From Arcanobacterium ihumii (lineage in GTDB: Bacteria > Actinomycetota > Actinomycetes > Actinomycetales > Actinomycetaceae), in contig NZ_UWOS01000001.1 of NCBI RefSeq assembly GCF_900604515.1, positions 930,001-994,000 on the forward strand: DNA of 64,000 bases, in the 5' to 3' direction. The notes under the pieces were generated by a model that was given only the letters and a program-made list of their open reading frames with translations, was not told the origin of the DNA and did not search any database. Every line of letters begins with the position of its first letter. Within the stretch, counting starts at the first letter, position 1. Both the position numbers and the translations under genes were made by a program. Positions 9,406-18,769 of the stretch are shown here, in pieces.

Positions 9406-9708
9406 TTGAACCCCCCTAATGGTTTAAGATTTAAGTACAGTTCGCCTGAGAAAACTTTTACGTTAAATGTGAAGCTTTCTATTCCCTTTATGGTGTGAAC
9501 AAAAACCTTAAATACCCCAAAATTCGATAACGAAACCAGTGTTGCATATAACTCGTTTAACGTCTATAGTACGGCAGAAAATTTGCTGTGAACAGAATTA
9601 CCTTATGTTTATTGATCCTGCATAGCTTTTGAGCTCATCAAGCCAGTTTGGAAGCACAGTTGGCTAGAGCATTTTCTAGTCTCTTAATAAGCAGAGTAGG
9701 CTTAGGTT
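9406..9708. other. Divergent intergenic region between the subtilase and nadE
   Basis: About 300 AT-rich bases with no convincing gene. It must hold the subtilase promoter and, near its right end, the nadE promoter. A short inverted repeat CTAGA/TCTAG lies at about 9663-9680. I see no clear riboswitch or known operator. Confidence 0.5.
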
Positions 9709-10530
9709 ATGCGTGAACTACAGCAAAAAATCATCGCCGAATTAGGTGTTCTTCCCTCTATTGATACGGCGCTAGAAGTGGAAAAACGCGTCCAATTCCT
9801 CGTTGATTATTGTATTAGTACCAAGACCAAAGGCTTTGTTTTAGGCATCTCTGGCGGAGTTGATTCCAGCTTAGGTGGTCGCCTAGCTCAGCTTGCTGCA
9901 GAGCAACTTCGTAGCGAAGGTTACGAAGCTACCTTCGTTGCAGTGCGTCTTCCTTATCGAGTCCAAGCAGATGAAGACGACGCTCAAGCAGCTCTTCGTT
10001 TTATTAATCCTGATCGTGTGGTCACTTTCAATATTGGTGTTGCGGTTGATGCCTTTGAATCTGAATTCTTAGTTTCCACCGACTCATCGATGACGGACTT
10101 CACGAAGGGAAACACTAAGGCTCGCCTGCGAATGGTTGCCCAATACGCGATTGCCGGCGATGAACAGATGTTGGTTATTGGTACCGATCATGCTGCGGAA
10201 GCGATTACAGGTTTCTATACGAAGTTTGGAGATGGCGGAGCGGACCTTACGCCGTTATCTGGTCTGAATAAGCGCCAAGTTCGTTCCCTTGTTTCTTTCT
10301 TGGGTGGAGAAGAGTCCGTGGCCATGAAGGTGCCTACGGCAGACTTGCTCGACAAAAACCCTGGGCGTACCGATGAAGACGAGTTGGGTATTTCTTATAC
10401 AGATATCGATGATTATCTTGAAGGTCGCGACGTTGATTCCAGTGTCGCAGAGCGAATTGAAGGAATGTTCTTACGTACTCGCCACAAGCGTACAACTCCG
10501 GTTACACCTGCTGAAACCTGGTGGAAGTAA
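9709..10530 (+). CDS. nadE: NH3-dependent NAD+ synthetase
   Basis: Catalyses the last step of NAD synthesis, amidating deamido-NAD with ammonia and ATP in the cytoplasm. The 273-residue length matches ammonia-dependent NadE (E. coli about 275), with no glutaminase domain. The PP-loop ISGGVDSS is at residues 47-54. The conserved [22 protein letters not shown] and PTADLLDK regions, which bind deamido-NAD and ATP, are present, and the C-terminus ends in the usual KRTTPVTP-containing tail. It stands alone and converges with the DUF808 gene with only two bases between the stop codons. Confidence 0.96.
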   Translation: MRELQQKIIAELGVLPSIDTALEVEKRVQFLVDYCISTKTKGFVLGISGGVDSSLGGRLAQLAAEQLRSEGYEATFVAVRLPYRVQADEDDAQAALRFINPDRVVTFNIGVAVDAFESEFLVSTDSSMTDFTKGNTKARLRMVAQYAIAGDEQMLVIGTDHAAEAITGFYTKFGDGGADLTPLSGLNKRQVRSLVSFLGGEESVAMKVPTADLLDKNPGRTDEDELGISYTDIDDYLEGRDVDSSVAERIEGMFLRTRHKRTTPVTPAETWWK

Positions 10531-10532
10531 GT

Positions 10533-11456
10533 TTATTTCTTATGGAAAAGCGCAGCCACACCTACGAAAGCTGATCCCCAGATGAAACCGAAGAGCATCG
10601 AAAGCGCAGTGTTGGTAGTCCAACCCAGTACTCCACCAATACTTGGAACTGTGCCAGCCGCGTGAGATGCGTGGTGGATAGCATCATGAATCGGAGACCA
10701 GCCTAAGTCGGCTAAACCTTGGACGAAGAGGTGCCCGCCAACCCACATCATGGCGAGTGTTCCGACGACGGAAATCGTAGTCATCACCGAAGGCATGGCA
10801 TTAACAAGGCCCGCACCGATTTTCTTTCCGACGGCGCTTGCTCCCGATCGGGTCATGAGCCTTACGCCAAGGTCATCCATTTTAACGAGGATTCCTACTG
10901 CTCCATAGACTCCTGCTGTGATCACAACAGCGGTAACTAGCAGTGCCCCGACCAATAAGCCGAAAGACTGGTCTTTAACTTCGTTAAGGGCAATCACGAT
11001 GATTTCGGCGGAAAGAATGAAATCGGTACGGATTGCCCCTCGAATAACTGTTTTTTCGGCGTCGGCTCCTTGATCTACCGCCGGCTCTTCGGTTGCTTCG
11101 TGCCTGGAGAAGCGTTCGATCACTTTTTCGGCGCCTTCGAAGCACAAATAGGTACCACCGAGCATAAGTAATGGTGTGAGAAGCCACGGTGCCCATTGAT
11201 TCATTGCCAAAGCTAAACAAATAATAATGACCTTGTTGACAATTGAGCCCTGCGAAATCTTCCAGATAATAGGGAGCTCGCGCTTCGGAGAGAGACCTTT
11301 GACGTACTGAGGTGTGACGGCGGCATCGTCCACCACGACTCCAGCTGCTTTTACCGATGCTTTACCGGCGGCAGCGGCAACGTCGTCAACACTCGCGGCG
11401 GCAAGCTTCGCGATGGCGGCTACGTCGTCAAGAAGGGCGGCAAGTCCACCTGCCAT
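10533..11456 (-). CDS. DUF808 family inner-membrane protein (YedI-like)
   Basis: A 307-residue polytopic membrane protein that begins MAGGLAALLDDVAAIAKLAA and continues into the Ala-rich DDVAAAAGKASVKAAGVVVDD region, a strong hallmark of DUF808/YedI. Hydrophobic segments follow around residues 80-110, 150-185, 215-240 and 270-300. Family members are widespread and have no established biochemical function. A GGAGG-like ribosome site lies before the start. No neighbour hints at a role. Confidence 0.88.
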   Translation of the reverse strand: MAGGLAALLDDVAAIAKLAAASVDDVAAAAGKASVKAAGVVVDDAAVTPQYVKGLSPKRELPIIWKISQGSIVNKVIIICLALAMNQWAPWLLTPLLMLGGTYLCFEGAEKVIERFSRHEATEEPAVDQGADAEKTVIRGAIRTDFILSAEIIVIALNEVKDQSFGLLVGALLVTAVVITAGVYGAVGILVKMDDLGVRLMTRSGASAVGKKIGAGLVNAMPSVMTTISVVGTLAMMWVGGHLFVQGLADLGWSPIHDAIHHASHAAGTVPSIGGVLGWTTNTALSMLFGFIWGSAFVGVAALFHKK

Positions 11457-11595
11457 AAGAAAACCTCCGAAGTTATGGTTTCAACAGTGCTGAATCTACT
11501 TTATTAGGTCCAGCTACGCAATTAGGTTTGAAACGTAACTTTGGAGGTTTCCTCAAGTCTGGAACAGACGTTCCAAGGTGGCTATTCCTGGGAGT

Positions 11596-11706
11596 TTAGT
11601 CGTCTTCGGTCATGGGATGGGAGGTTAAGTAGATGACCGAACCGATTAATCCACCCCACACGGTTCCGATGGCAATGACCATCATGATGATTGCGGATGT
11701 TCCCAT
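11596..11706 (-). CDS. metS: MetS-like small subunit of the methionine/alanine importer
   Basis: A 36-residue protein with one membrane segment (IIMMVIAIGTVWGGLIGSVIYL) and a short acidic tail ending MTEDD. The start is fixed by TAAGGAG seven bases upstream, and it begins one base after the stop of the large NSS transporter gene. In Corynebacterium glutamicum the secondary methionine/alanine transporter needs a small MetS partner encoded directly after MetP. Size, topology and position here match that arrangement. It is short enough to be missed by gene callers. Confidence 0.88.
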   Translation of the reverse strand: MGTSAIIMMVIAIGTVWGGLIGSVIYLTSHPMTEDD

Positions 11707-11707
11707 G

Positions 11708-13378
11708 TCAGTTCTCCTTAGTTGAGTGTGTTGCAGATGACGCTACAAGCTCGGGTTCCGGTGCAAGTTCACGTGCGGTACTCGACTCCTTGTTTGCGAA
11801 GTATGCAGGGGTATCGTCATAGCCACCCGCGCTTTGCGAACCATGGAATACCATCGGATTAAAGTCGTCCACCGGAGTTTTCCATCGCAGAAGGCTGAAT
11901 CCAATGGAGGCGATCAGGGTTGCAATAATCATCGCCCAGCCGAACTCAAAATTGAAAATCGCAGGGTATCCGCCGTATGGCTCTTTAATGAGGTCGATGA
12001 TCGTTGCGGTCAAGATGACGGTAAGCACCGCTGGCACTAGGACGGCAACCATTGCGTACCACCATTTACCAAGGTTGAGCATTGAGTGGTAGTTGAGGTG
12101 CGCACGCAGAAGTGGAAGACGACGCAGCACGAAGGAAACGACGACGCACGCGAAGATTGCTGAGGAAATGATTCCGAGTTCGTTGATGTACTTGTCAACC
12201 ACGTCGAGTGCATTGAGTCCGTCCGTGGTGGAGAAGATAAATACAGAGGCGACGCCGGAAACTCCCGTTACCCACATGGTTGCTCGGCGTCGTGAAATGC
12301 CGAATTTCTCTTGGAAAGCCGCTGATGTCACTTGGAGAAGTGAAACGAGTGAGGTGAATCCTGCGATTGTGAGGGAGAGGAAGAAAATAACACCGAAGAT
12401 TGGTCCACCCGGCATCATTGAAATGACTGCTGGGAACGTGACGAAGGAGAGGATTGGTCCGGTGAGACCTTCGAGTTCGTTGATTTGAATGCCTTGCTGA
12501 GATGCCATGAAGCCGAGAGTGGCGAAGACGCCGATTCCAGCAAGGATTTCGAAGGATGAGTTAGCGAAGCCAGTTACTAAGCCGGTAGGAATGATATTTG
12601 ACTTAGCGCGCAGGTAGCTCGAGTAGGTGAGCATGATTCCGAAGCCCACGGAAAGTGAGAAGAAGATCTGTGAATAGGCGGCGATCCAAACACCTGGATC
12701 AGCAAGTGCGGACCAATTTGGTGTGAAGAATGCGTTGAGACCATCAATTGCACCTTCGAGGAAGAGTGCGCGTACAACAAGGGCGCCGAAAATAAGCACC
12801 AGGAACGGGATAAAGAATCGGTTGAGGCGCTCAATGCCACGTGTAACACCAAGTGCCATGACCACGAAAGCGGCGATCCAGACCAAGGTGAGTGGAATAA
12901 AAATTCCGATAACGACGTCGGCATTTACACCAGGTTCACCTACTTGCAGGAAGTCTTTAAGGAAGAAAGATGTGGTGTCCTTACCCCATTCGAGGTTTGC
13001 GGAAAACATTACGTAGCGAACTGCCCATGCCAGAATGACGGCGTAGTAAGAGGTGATCACAATACAGATCATGACGTGGAACCAGCCGATTGATTCCCAC
13101 TTCTTACCAAGGCGACGGAATACCGTTGGTGAAGATCCGTGGTAGCGGTGCCCGAGTGCGTAGTCGAGGAGGAGAATAGGAATTCCTGCAGTTAGAAGAG
13201 CAACGATATATGGAACTAGGAAAGCGCCTCCACCGTTGGTGTATGCGACACCGGGGAAGCGCCAAATGTTACCAAGACCGACCGCTGAACCGATCGCAGA
13301 CATGATAAATCCAAATTGACCAGACCATTCTTCCCGATGCCCGTGATGTTTCTGGCCTTGTTTTTCTGCAGCAACCAT
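11708..13378 (-). CDS. metP: Sodium-dependent methionine/alanine importer (NSS family)
   Basis: A 556-residue LeuT-fold symporter. The family signature of TM1, GFIMSAIGSAVGLGNIWRFP, which binds sodium and substrate, is at about residues 23-42, and TM2 GGGAFLVPYIVALL follows. About 11-12 membrane segments are visible, then a hydrophilic C-terminal tail of some 60 residues. The CACGGAGG ribosome site supports the start. The adjoining metS gene makes methionine/alanine the likely substrates, by analogy with MetPS of corynebacteria. Expression probably starts from a TATACT -10 element about 85 bases upstream. Confidence 0.9.
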   Translation of the reverse strand: MVAAEKQGQKHHGHREEWSGQFGFIMSAIGSAVGLGNIWRFPGVAYTNGGGAFLVPYIVALLTAGIPILLLDYALGHRYHGSSPTVFRRLGKKWESIGWFHVMICIVITSYYAVILAWAVRYVMFSANLEWGKDTTSFFLKDFLQVGEPGVNADVVIGIFIPLTLVWIAAFVVMALGVTRGIERLNRFFIPFLVLIFGALVVRALFLEGAIDGLNAFFTPNWSALADPGVWIAAYSQIFFSLSVGFGIMLTYSSYLRAKSNIIPTGLVTGFANSSFEILAGIGVFATLGFMASQQGIQINELEGLTGPILSFVTFPAVISMMPGGPIFGVIFFLSLTIAGFTSLVSLLQVTSAAFQEKFGISRRRATMWVTGVSGVASVFIFSTTDGLNALDVVDKYINELGIISSAIFACVVVSFVLRRLPLLRAHLNYHSMLNLGKWWYAMVAVLVPAVLTVILTATIIDLIKEPYGGYPAIFNFEFGWAMIIATLIASIGFSLLRWKTPVDDFNPMVFHGSQSAGGYDDTPAYFANKESSTARELAPEPELVASSATHSTKEN

Positions 13379-13458
13379 TAAATCCTCCGTGAATTATTTC
13401 CGGATTTACAAGCTACTACTGTGTTTCACATATAGGAATACGTGTCCAGTATGTGGAG

Positions 13459-13464
13459 AGTATA
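13459..13464 (-). promoter_or_regulatory. Probable -10 element of the metPS operon
   Basis: Read on the minus strand this is TATACT, a near-consensus sigma-70 -10 hexamer placed in the gap before metP. The -35 is poor (around CGATAA). I saw no McbR-type operator. Confidence 0.4.
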
Positions 13465-13500
13465 GTGTTTACCTGTGCTTTTATCGAAGAAACAATGATC

Positions 13501-14253
13501 CTATTTATTAGAAGGTGCCTGTTCCTCGTGCTGACGGCGCAAAAAGCGGAGATTCCTTCGTCCTTCTTTTGCCGAGGGTTGCTGTGCTGAAGGTTGTTGC
13601 TGAATTCTGCGGTTTCGCATCCGGGATGGTGAGACCCGAAGATCGTAGGCTTTGGGGAACATCCAGCGGTAGCGCCGAGCGAGTGCACCGAAAATCGTGC
13701 ACATGACGATGGCGAGTCCCATCCCAAGTGCATATTGGTGGCGACTCTGAAAAAATACCATTTGAGCAGCGGCAAGCACCGAAAAAGTTGCATAGAGTGG
13801 GTTCCCTCCGAAGACGGAGGGGGTCTGGTTAACTAAGACGTCGCGAATCATTCCGCCACAAATAGCGGTAACGACTCCTAAGAAAATTGACGATACGACG
13901 CCGAGCCCAGCGGAAAGTCCTTTCGATGCTCCGGTTGCGGACCAGCATCCAAGAGCCAAGACGTCTCCAAAATTCAGTGCTCGAATCGACCACTTACTTT
14001 CGAGTGGGATGAAGTAGGCGAAGGTTGCTGCGGCGAATGCTCCGCCTAGGTACCAAGGATCGGTAAGCGCAACAGGGAATCCAATCCCGAGCATCATGTC
14101 TCGAACCAAACCTCCACCGAGCGCGGAGGCGGCTCCGAGTACAAGAAATCCAATCAGGTCATAACCGTGCTTACGTGCAAGAGCCGCACCGATCAGCCCG
14201 TTGGCAATTACGCCAGTAACATCGACTAGTCGAAAGAGGTCCTCTGGAGTCAC
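13501..14253 (-). CDS. Trimeric intracellular cation channel (TRIC/UPF0126) family protein
   Basis: A 250-residue membrane protein built from two repeated three-helix units, each with the family motif: GGGLVRDMMLG near residue 47 and GGMIRDVLVNQTP near 133. Prokaryotic TRIC proteins form potassium-conducting trimers; a glycine-transport role has also been proposed for some. The C-terminal 50 residues are basic and cytoplasmic (RRRNLRFLRRQH). The GTG start lies ten bases after the macrodomain gene stop, so the two form an operon. The functional link between them is unclear. Confidence 0.88.
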   Translation of the reverse strand: MTPEDLFRLVDVTGVIANGLIGAALARKHGYDLIGFLVLGAASALGGGLVRDMMLGIGFPVALTDPWYLGGAFAAATFAYFIPLESKWSIRALNFGDVLALGCWSATGASKGLSAGLGVVSSIFLGVVTAICGGMIRDVLVNQTPSVFGGNPLYATFSVLAAAQMVFFQSRHQYALGMGLAIVMCTIFGALARRYRWMFPKAYDLRVSPSRMRNRRIQQQPSAQQPSAKEGRRNLRFLRRQHEEQAPSNK

Positions 14254-14263
14254 GGTTGGTTAC

Positions 14264-15169
14264 CTAGTCAGCGACCCAGCGACTGAGGATGTCCATATAA
14301 ACTTCAGCGTCTTCATCCGAATGCACAGAGAAAACTACAAGATCCATTTCTGAAGTTCGGTTCTTCATCCACTCCTCCACCGCCTTCAAAGCAATTTCGG
14401 CAGCTTCGCGCACAGGGAAACCGTTCAAACCGGTTGCAATAGCAGGGAATGCGATTGAGTGAATGTCACCCTTTTCAACAGCCAAATCCAAAGCATTCCA
14501 GTAGCAGTCACGCAAAGCGAGGCGATCGGCGTCGGCTGCTTTGTGATCCTTAACCTTCGGACCAAGAGCATGAATAATGTACTTCGTAGGCATACGGTAG
14601 CCGCGAGTCATTGCAACATCGCCAGGATTTTCATTCTCACCTTGGAGATTAATGATTTTCGCACAATCATTGCGTAGCCAAGGGCCCGCCTGAGCGTGGA
14701 TTTCTGAATCAAGGCAGCCGTGGAGTGGAATCGGGCAGCCGATAAGTTCTGGTAACGCAGGGTTTACAACGGCATCTACAACGAGTTGGCGGATATCGCC
14801 GCGGTAAAGAACAACTTGGTTTGCATCGAGGTAGTCGCACTCCGGGATCATTTCCGAAACGCGGCGTAGGTGGGATGCTTCTACTCGACCACGCTTACCT
14901 GTTTCACGGTAAAGAAGGGTATTAATTGCGCGGGCGGTGATTGGGTCGATTGGACTAGGGTTGCGCAAAGAAAGTTCTGCTTGAAGCCAACGGAACAGGC
15001 CGTCGTCGGTCGAAAGATGTGCCATCGACGAAGTACCGGTGAAGTGCTTATTACGCAATCCTCCAAGTGCGGTCATAAGGAGGTCGTAATTCGATCGTTT
15101 GTCTTTTTTAGGATCCGGGAATTCGCTATCAAGATTGACAAGGTCGCGATATTCGGAAAGTTTCAGCAT
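14264..15169 (-). CDS. Zinc-type macrodomain protein, probable protein-ADP-ribose hydrolase
   Basis: A 301-residue protein. The C-terminal macrodomain (about 118-300) has VVDAVVNPA at the ADP-ribose-binding start, then GCPIPLHGCLDSEIHAQAG and LRNDC. That Cys-His-Cys spacing is the zinc-binding insertion of the SirTM-associated class of macrodomains. The diphosphate loop FPAIATGLNGFP is intact. Family members remove ADP-ribose from proteins. The N-terminal ~115 residues are the helical extension seen in this subgroup. In many Gram-positives this gene sits with a SirTM sirtuin and a GcvH-L carrier; neither is present here, and a TRIC channel gene follows instead. Confidence 0.85.
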   Translation of the reverse strand: MLKLSEYRDLVNLDSEFPDPKKDKRSNYDLLMTALGGLRNKHFTGTSSMAHLSTDDGLFRWLQAELSLRNPSPIDPITARAINTLLYRETGKRGRVEASHLRRVSEMIPECDYLDANQVVLYRGDIRQLVVDAVVNPALPELIGCPIPLHGCLDSEIHAQAGPWLRNDCAKIINLQGENENPGDVAMTRGYRMPTKYIIHALGPKVKDHKAADADRLALRDCYWNALDLAVEKGDIHSIAFPAIATGLNGFPVREAAEIALKAVEEWMKNRTSEMDLVVFSVHSDEDAEVYMDILSRWVAD

Positions 15170-15309
15170 TGTTGCCCTTTCTCAGTTCTACTTACTAGAT
15201 TAGCGAAGAATACACGCAACCGAAATACAAAGAACGTGCTTTTCGCGATAAAATGGCACGCGCCGCCGTCGATCCGCACGTCCTGAACGTGCAAACGAAA
15301 AGAGAGAAT

Positions 15310-15789
15310 ATGCCAACACAAGCACCAATTGGTCAGCCACGCCCAGGCTTCGACTTCGTCATTGCAACGGATGGCTCTTGTTCAGGTAACCCAGGGCCGG
15401 GCGGTTGGGCTTGGGTCGAGCAGATTTCGGGTCAAAGCGAATCAGGAGGCGCGGTCCAGACCACGAACAACATTATGGAGCTCACGGCGATGATTAAGGC
15501 GCTTGAATTCGTCGGTCCGGAAGGCAGCCTGCTGATCCGCGCAGATTCGTCGTACGTAATTAACTCAATGACCAAGTGGGCAAAAGGCTGGCGTGCAAAA
15601 GGCTGGCGGAAATCAGACGGCAAGCCGGTTCTCAATCGAGAATTGATCGAGCGACTCTTGGAACTTTATGAATCTCGCACTGGTTTTACCGAGGTTGAGT
15701 GGGTGCGTGGGCACAGTGGCGACGCCGCAAACGAATTTGTTGACCGTGCTGCGGTTGCGCAGACCCAAAAATACGCGAGCCGAGCCTAG
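15310..15789 (+). CDS. rnhA: Ribonuclease HI
   Basis: Cleaves the RNA strand of RNA-DNA hybrids. From the ATG at 15310 it is 159 residues, close to E. coli RNase HI (155). An AGAGAGAA ribosome site precedes that start; the 19 extra codons upstream from 15253 lack family similarity. The four catalytic acids are visible: Asp in ATDGSCSGNPGPGGWAW, Glu in NIMELTAMI, Asp in IRADSSYVIN and Asp in GDAANEFVDRAA. Its TAG stop shares a palindromic CTAG with the stop of the convergent DsbA-family gene. Confidence 0.94.
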   Translation: MPTQAPIGQPRPGFDFVIATDGSCSGNPGPGGWAWVEQISGQSESGGAVQTTNNIMELTAMIKALEFVGPEGSLLIRADSSYVINSMTKWAKGWRAKGWRKSDGKPVLNRELIERLLELYESRTGFTEVEWVRGHSGDAANEFVDRAAVAQTQKYASRA

Positions 15790-16478
15790 CAGACGGTCGC
15801 CTGCATCTCACTCACAGCTTTCGTGATGGCTTCAGAAAAAATTTCTGGTGGTTGAGCTCCAGAAATACCGAATTTCCCACCCACTACGTAAAATGGAACT
15901 CCGGTAATTTCAAGCATTTTGGCATCGCGGATGTCAGAGCGAACTGCATCGGCGTGGTCGCCGCACTGGAGTTCGGTGTTAATTAAATCGGTGTCAAGAT
16001 CTGCTTCGGAGGCAATGTCAATCAAAGTATCTGAATCAGCAACGTTCAAGCCGCGCATGAAATATGCTTCCCAAAGCCGTTCGAACATCTCGATCCCACG
16101 GACCGCCCGCTCTTCTGGAGTGGATGCTGATTCTTTAGCTGCATAAACGAGTTGGTGAGCAAGGAAGGTGTTTACTGACTGAACTCCGTTCCAGTCAAAG
16201 GAGATTCCTAGGTCTGTACCCAAGCGCGTTAGGTTTGCAAGCTGTTCTTCGACGTCGGCAATCGTGTTCGAATAGGCATCGGCGAGGTGATGAGTCAAAG
16301 ATTCGTGGGACGACGACGGTGCGTCGGGTCGGAGCTGGTAGGAGTGGTATTCCACCGCCACCTTTTTGCCAGACAGTTCGATTCCCTCATCGAGGCGTTT
16401 CTTTCCAATCCAGCACCACGGGCAAGCGATGTCGGCCCAGGCGTGAATGACTATCTCGTGATCCATATTGGTAACCAT
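15786..16478 (-). CDS. DsbA-family oxidoreductase (FrnE-like), cytoplasmic
   Basis: A 230-residue thioredoxin-fold protein with a CPWC active site (ADIACPWCWIGKKRL, about residues 15-28). The later cis-Pro loop TGVPFYVVGGKFGISGAQ is also present. No signal peptide is seen, so like FrnE of the polyketide producers and Deinococcus it should act in the cytoplasm in disulfide handling or redox stress. Two in-frame Met codons (residues 1 and 5) have similarly weak ribosome sites. Its start region lies back to back with the oligopeptidase gene. Confidence 0.88.
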   Translation of the reverse strand: MVTNMDHEIVIHAWADIACPWCWIGKKRLDEGIELSGKKVAVEYHSYQLRPDAPSSSHESLTHHLADAYSNTIADVEEQLANLTRLGTDLGISFDWNGVQSVNTFLAHQLVYAAKESASTPEERAVRGIEMFERLWEAYFMRGLNVADSDTLIDIASEADLDTDLINTELQCGDHADAVRSDIRDAKMLEITGVPFYVVGGKFGISGAQPPEIFSEAITKAVSEMQATVC

Positions 16479-16539
16479 AGTGCTGAAAGCATATCTAACT
16501 AGGGCAAAAAGTGCGTCTTTTCAGCTTGACTCGATTTTG

Positions 16540-16545
16540 TACACT
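16540..16545 (+). promoter_or_regulatory. -10 element implying a leaderless oligopeptidase mRNA
   Basis: TACACT ends six bases before the ATG at 16552 and there is no ribosome site between them. Transcription would start at or next to the A of the ATG, giving a leaderless transcript, common in actinobacteria. The -35 region is weak. Confidence 0.5.
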
Positions 16546-16551
16546 GGTGTT

Positions 16552-18645
16552 ATGACGCAAAATGAAAGCTATCCTATTCCAGCTCGTAAGCCTGAACGTC
16601 GTGTTTTTCATGGTGATGAGTTCGTGGACCACTATGAGTGGTTCCGTGATGAAACTAACCCGGATGTAACATCCCATATTAATGCGGAGAACGCTTGGTA
16701 TGACGTTCGCACCGCCCATCTTGGAAAACAACGCGAAGCGATTGTGGCTGAGATTGCACGGCACACCCAGGAGGACGATGTCACGCCAGCTATTCGGCAA
16801 GGCGATTACTGGTACTGGACTCGAACCTGGGAAGGAAAGAGTTATCCAGGCGTGTATCGTACCAACGTCGTCGATCCTAATTCACGACCAGAACCGCTTG
16901 AAGTAGCCAATCCAACCTTGGTGTATGACGCGAACATGCTTGCTGAAGGCAAAGAGTTTTTCTCTATCGGAGGCGCTACGGTCTCTCCTGAAGGTAAATA
17001 TGTGGCGCTCGCGGTTGATGAATCTGGTGACGAATCCTTTAACCTGCGCGTACACAATATTGAAACCGGTCAGGTGCTTGCTGATACCTTAACCAACATC
17101 GCATATGGACTGGTGTGGAGTGCTGATTCGCGCCATGTTTTCTATACCCGAGCCAATGATGCGTGGCGTCCCTTCCAAGTGTGGCGCCACGAGTTGGGAA
17201 CCGACTCGGCCCGAGACGAGCTTATCTATCAGGAAGACGATGAAAAGTTCTACACCGGAATTGGACGCTCGCGTGACGGTAGGTGGCTCATTATCGCGAC
17301 GGCGTCGACTACGCAATCTGAGCAACGCTTGCTTTCTTTAGGTGATGTTTTCTCCGAACCTATTCTCATTTGCCCACGCACCGAGAATCTCGAATACAGT
17401 GCTGAACCAGCTGGCGATCAGCTCCTCATTACTCACAATGCGAATAATGTAGACTTTGAAGTATCGCGCGCGCCGATCGGAAGCTCTGACCCAAGCCAAT
17501 GGAGTAGTGTTTTTGCTGCTGGTTCCGGTGAGCATATTAACGACGTTAGTGCCTTCAAAGATTTCGCGATCATTCAGATGCGTTCAGATGGTTCGCAACA
17601 ACTCCGAGTGATGAAACGTGAAGGTGATCGATGGTCTAATCCGGAAATTATTCCTGGTGCTGAGCTTGCCTCGATCGAACTTGGCTCTAACGCCGACTGG
17701 GATGTAACTTCGGTTTTGTTCACGGTTGAGTCATTGATTCGCCCGCTCACCTACCAGAGCTTCGACGTCGTCTCCGGCGAAGTTGAGACGGTGAAAGTCA
17801 CGAATGTTCCCCATTACGACGCAGGGGCCTACGTAGAGTATCGACGGTGGGCGATTGCACAAGACGGCACGAAGATTCCGTTGACGATCGTGCACCGTGC
17901 GGATTTGGATCGAACTGGACAAAACCCTGGTTTCCTCTATGGCTATGGTTCATATGAAATTTCGATGGATCCTTGGTTTAACGCTGCTAGGTTACCCATT
18001 TTTGACCGTGGAATTGTTTATGCGGTGGCACATGTTCGCGGTGGTGGAGAAATGGGCCGCAAGTGGTATGAAGAGGGCAAACTCTTCAATAAGCGCAATA
18101 CCTTTACCGACTTCATTGATTGTGCACGTTACCTTGTGGAATCTGGGCTAGTTGACGGCGATCGTTTAGCTGCCGAAGGTGGATCTGCTGGTGGTCTGCT
18201 CATGGGAGCGGTTGCCAACCTTGCGCCTGAACGATTCCGAGTGATTCATGCGGTAGTGCCTTTCGTTGATGCTTTGACCACAATATTGAAGCCGGAACTT
18301 CCGTTGACAGTAGGTGAATGGGAAGAGTGGGGAAATCCGGTGGACTCTGCTGAGGTCTACCAATACATGAAGTCCTATTCTCCTTATGAAAACATTGTTC
18401 CTGTGGAATACCCAGCGATCTTGGCTTCGACTTCACTTAACGATATTCGTGTGAGTTTTGTAGAGCCCACGAAGTGGGTGGCAGAACTTCGTCAAACCGT
18501 ATTAAATGACCAGATTACACGCCCGATCTTGCAAAGGACTGAGCTTGTTGCTGGCCATGGCGGAGGATCTGGCAGATATAAGCGTTGGGAGGACCGTGCA
18601 CACCAGCTAGCCTTCATTTTCGATCAGCTTGGAATCGCTGATTAG
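16552..18645 (+). CDS. S9 family peptidase, oligopeptidase B-like
   Basis: A cytoplasmic serine peptidase of 697 residues from the ATG at 16552. I reject the 28 extra upstream codons because the family N-terminus begins at the motif FHGDEFVDHYEWFRDE. A beta-propeller (about 60-400) precedes the alpha/beta-hydrolase domain. The catalytic Ser lies in EGGSAGGLLMGAVANLAPE, the Asp in ASTSLNDIRVSF and the His in VAGHGGGSGR. The pattern fits oligopeptidase B/PtrB, which cuts short peptides after basic residues. A perfect hairpin follows 35 bases after the stop. Confidence 0.92.
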   Translation: MTQNESYPIPARKPERRVFHGDEFVDHYEWFRDETNPDVTSHINAENAWYDVRTAHLGKQREAIVAEIARHTQEDDVTPAIRQGDYWYWTRTWEGKSYPGVYRTNVVDPNSRPEPLEVANPTLVYDANMLAEGKEFFSIGGATVSPEGKYVALAVDESGDESFNLRVHNIETGQVLADTLTNIAYGLVWSADSRHVFYTRANDAWRPFQVWRHELGTDSARDELIYQEDDEKFYTGIGRSRDGRWLIIATASTTQSEQRLLSLGDVFSEPILICPRTENLEYSAEPAGDQLLITHNANNVDFEVSRAPIGSSDPSQWSSVFAAGSGEHINDVSAFKDFAIIQMRSDGSQQLRVMKREGDRWSNPEIIPGAELASIELGSNADWDVTSVLFTVESLIRPLTYQSFDVVSGEVETVKVTNVPHYDAGAYVEYRRWAIAQDGTKIPLTIVHRADLDRTGQNPGFLYGYGSYEISMDPWFNAARLPIFDRGIVYAVAHVRGGGEMGRKWYEEGKLFNKRNTFTDFIDCARYLVESGLVDGDRLAAEGGSAGGLLMGAVANLAPERFRVIHAVVPFVDALTTILKPELPLTVGEWEEWGNPVDSAEVYQYMKSYSPYENIVPVEYPAILASTSLNDIRVSFVEPTKWVAELRQTVLNDQITRPILQRTELVAGHGGGSGRYKRWEDRAHQLAFIFDQLGIAD

Positions 18646-18680
18646 GTGAAAATGGTAGTTACCGTAAGCCCTAAGTAAGT

Positions 18681-18712
18681 CGGGGGAGTTCATTTTTCAA
18701 TGAACTCCCCCG
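18681..18712. terminator. Strong hairpin after the oligopeptidase gene
   Basis: Perfect 13-base stem CGGGGGAGTTCAT/ATGAACTCCCCCG with a six-base loop, placed between convergent genes. It has no T run, so it is either a T-less actinobacterial-type terminator or a 3'-end stabiliser. Confidence 0.6.
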
Positions 18713-18769
18713 AATCAGTTGGCGGTCGTTGGTGGCTTAAACCCTATGGAATCTAAGCGTTTGCGAACA

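Noticed and set aside
12093-12488. 131-codon plus-strand frame inside metP
   Set aside because: Antisense shadow of an intact transporter gene; no ribosome site or motif.
16468-16551. Upstream start for the oligopeptidase
   Set aside because: These codons are not family-like and overlap the DsbA-family gene start and the likely promoter.
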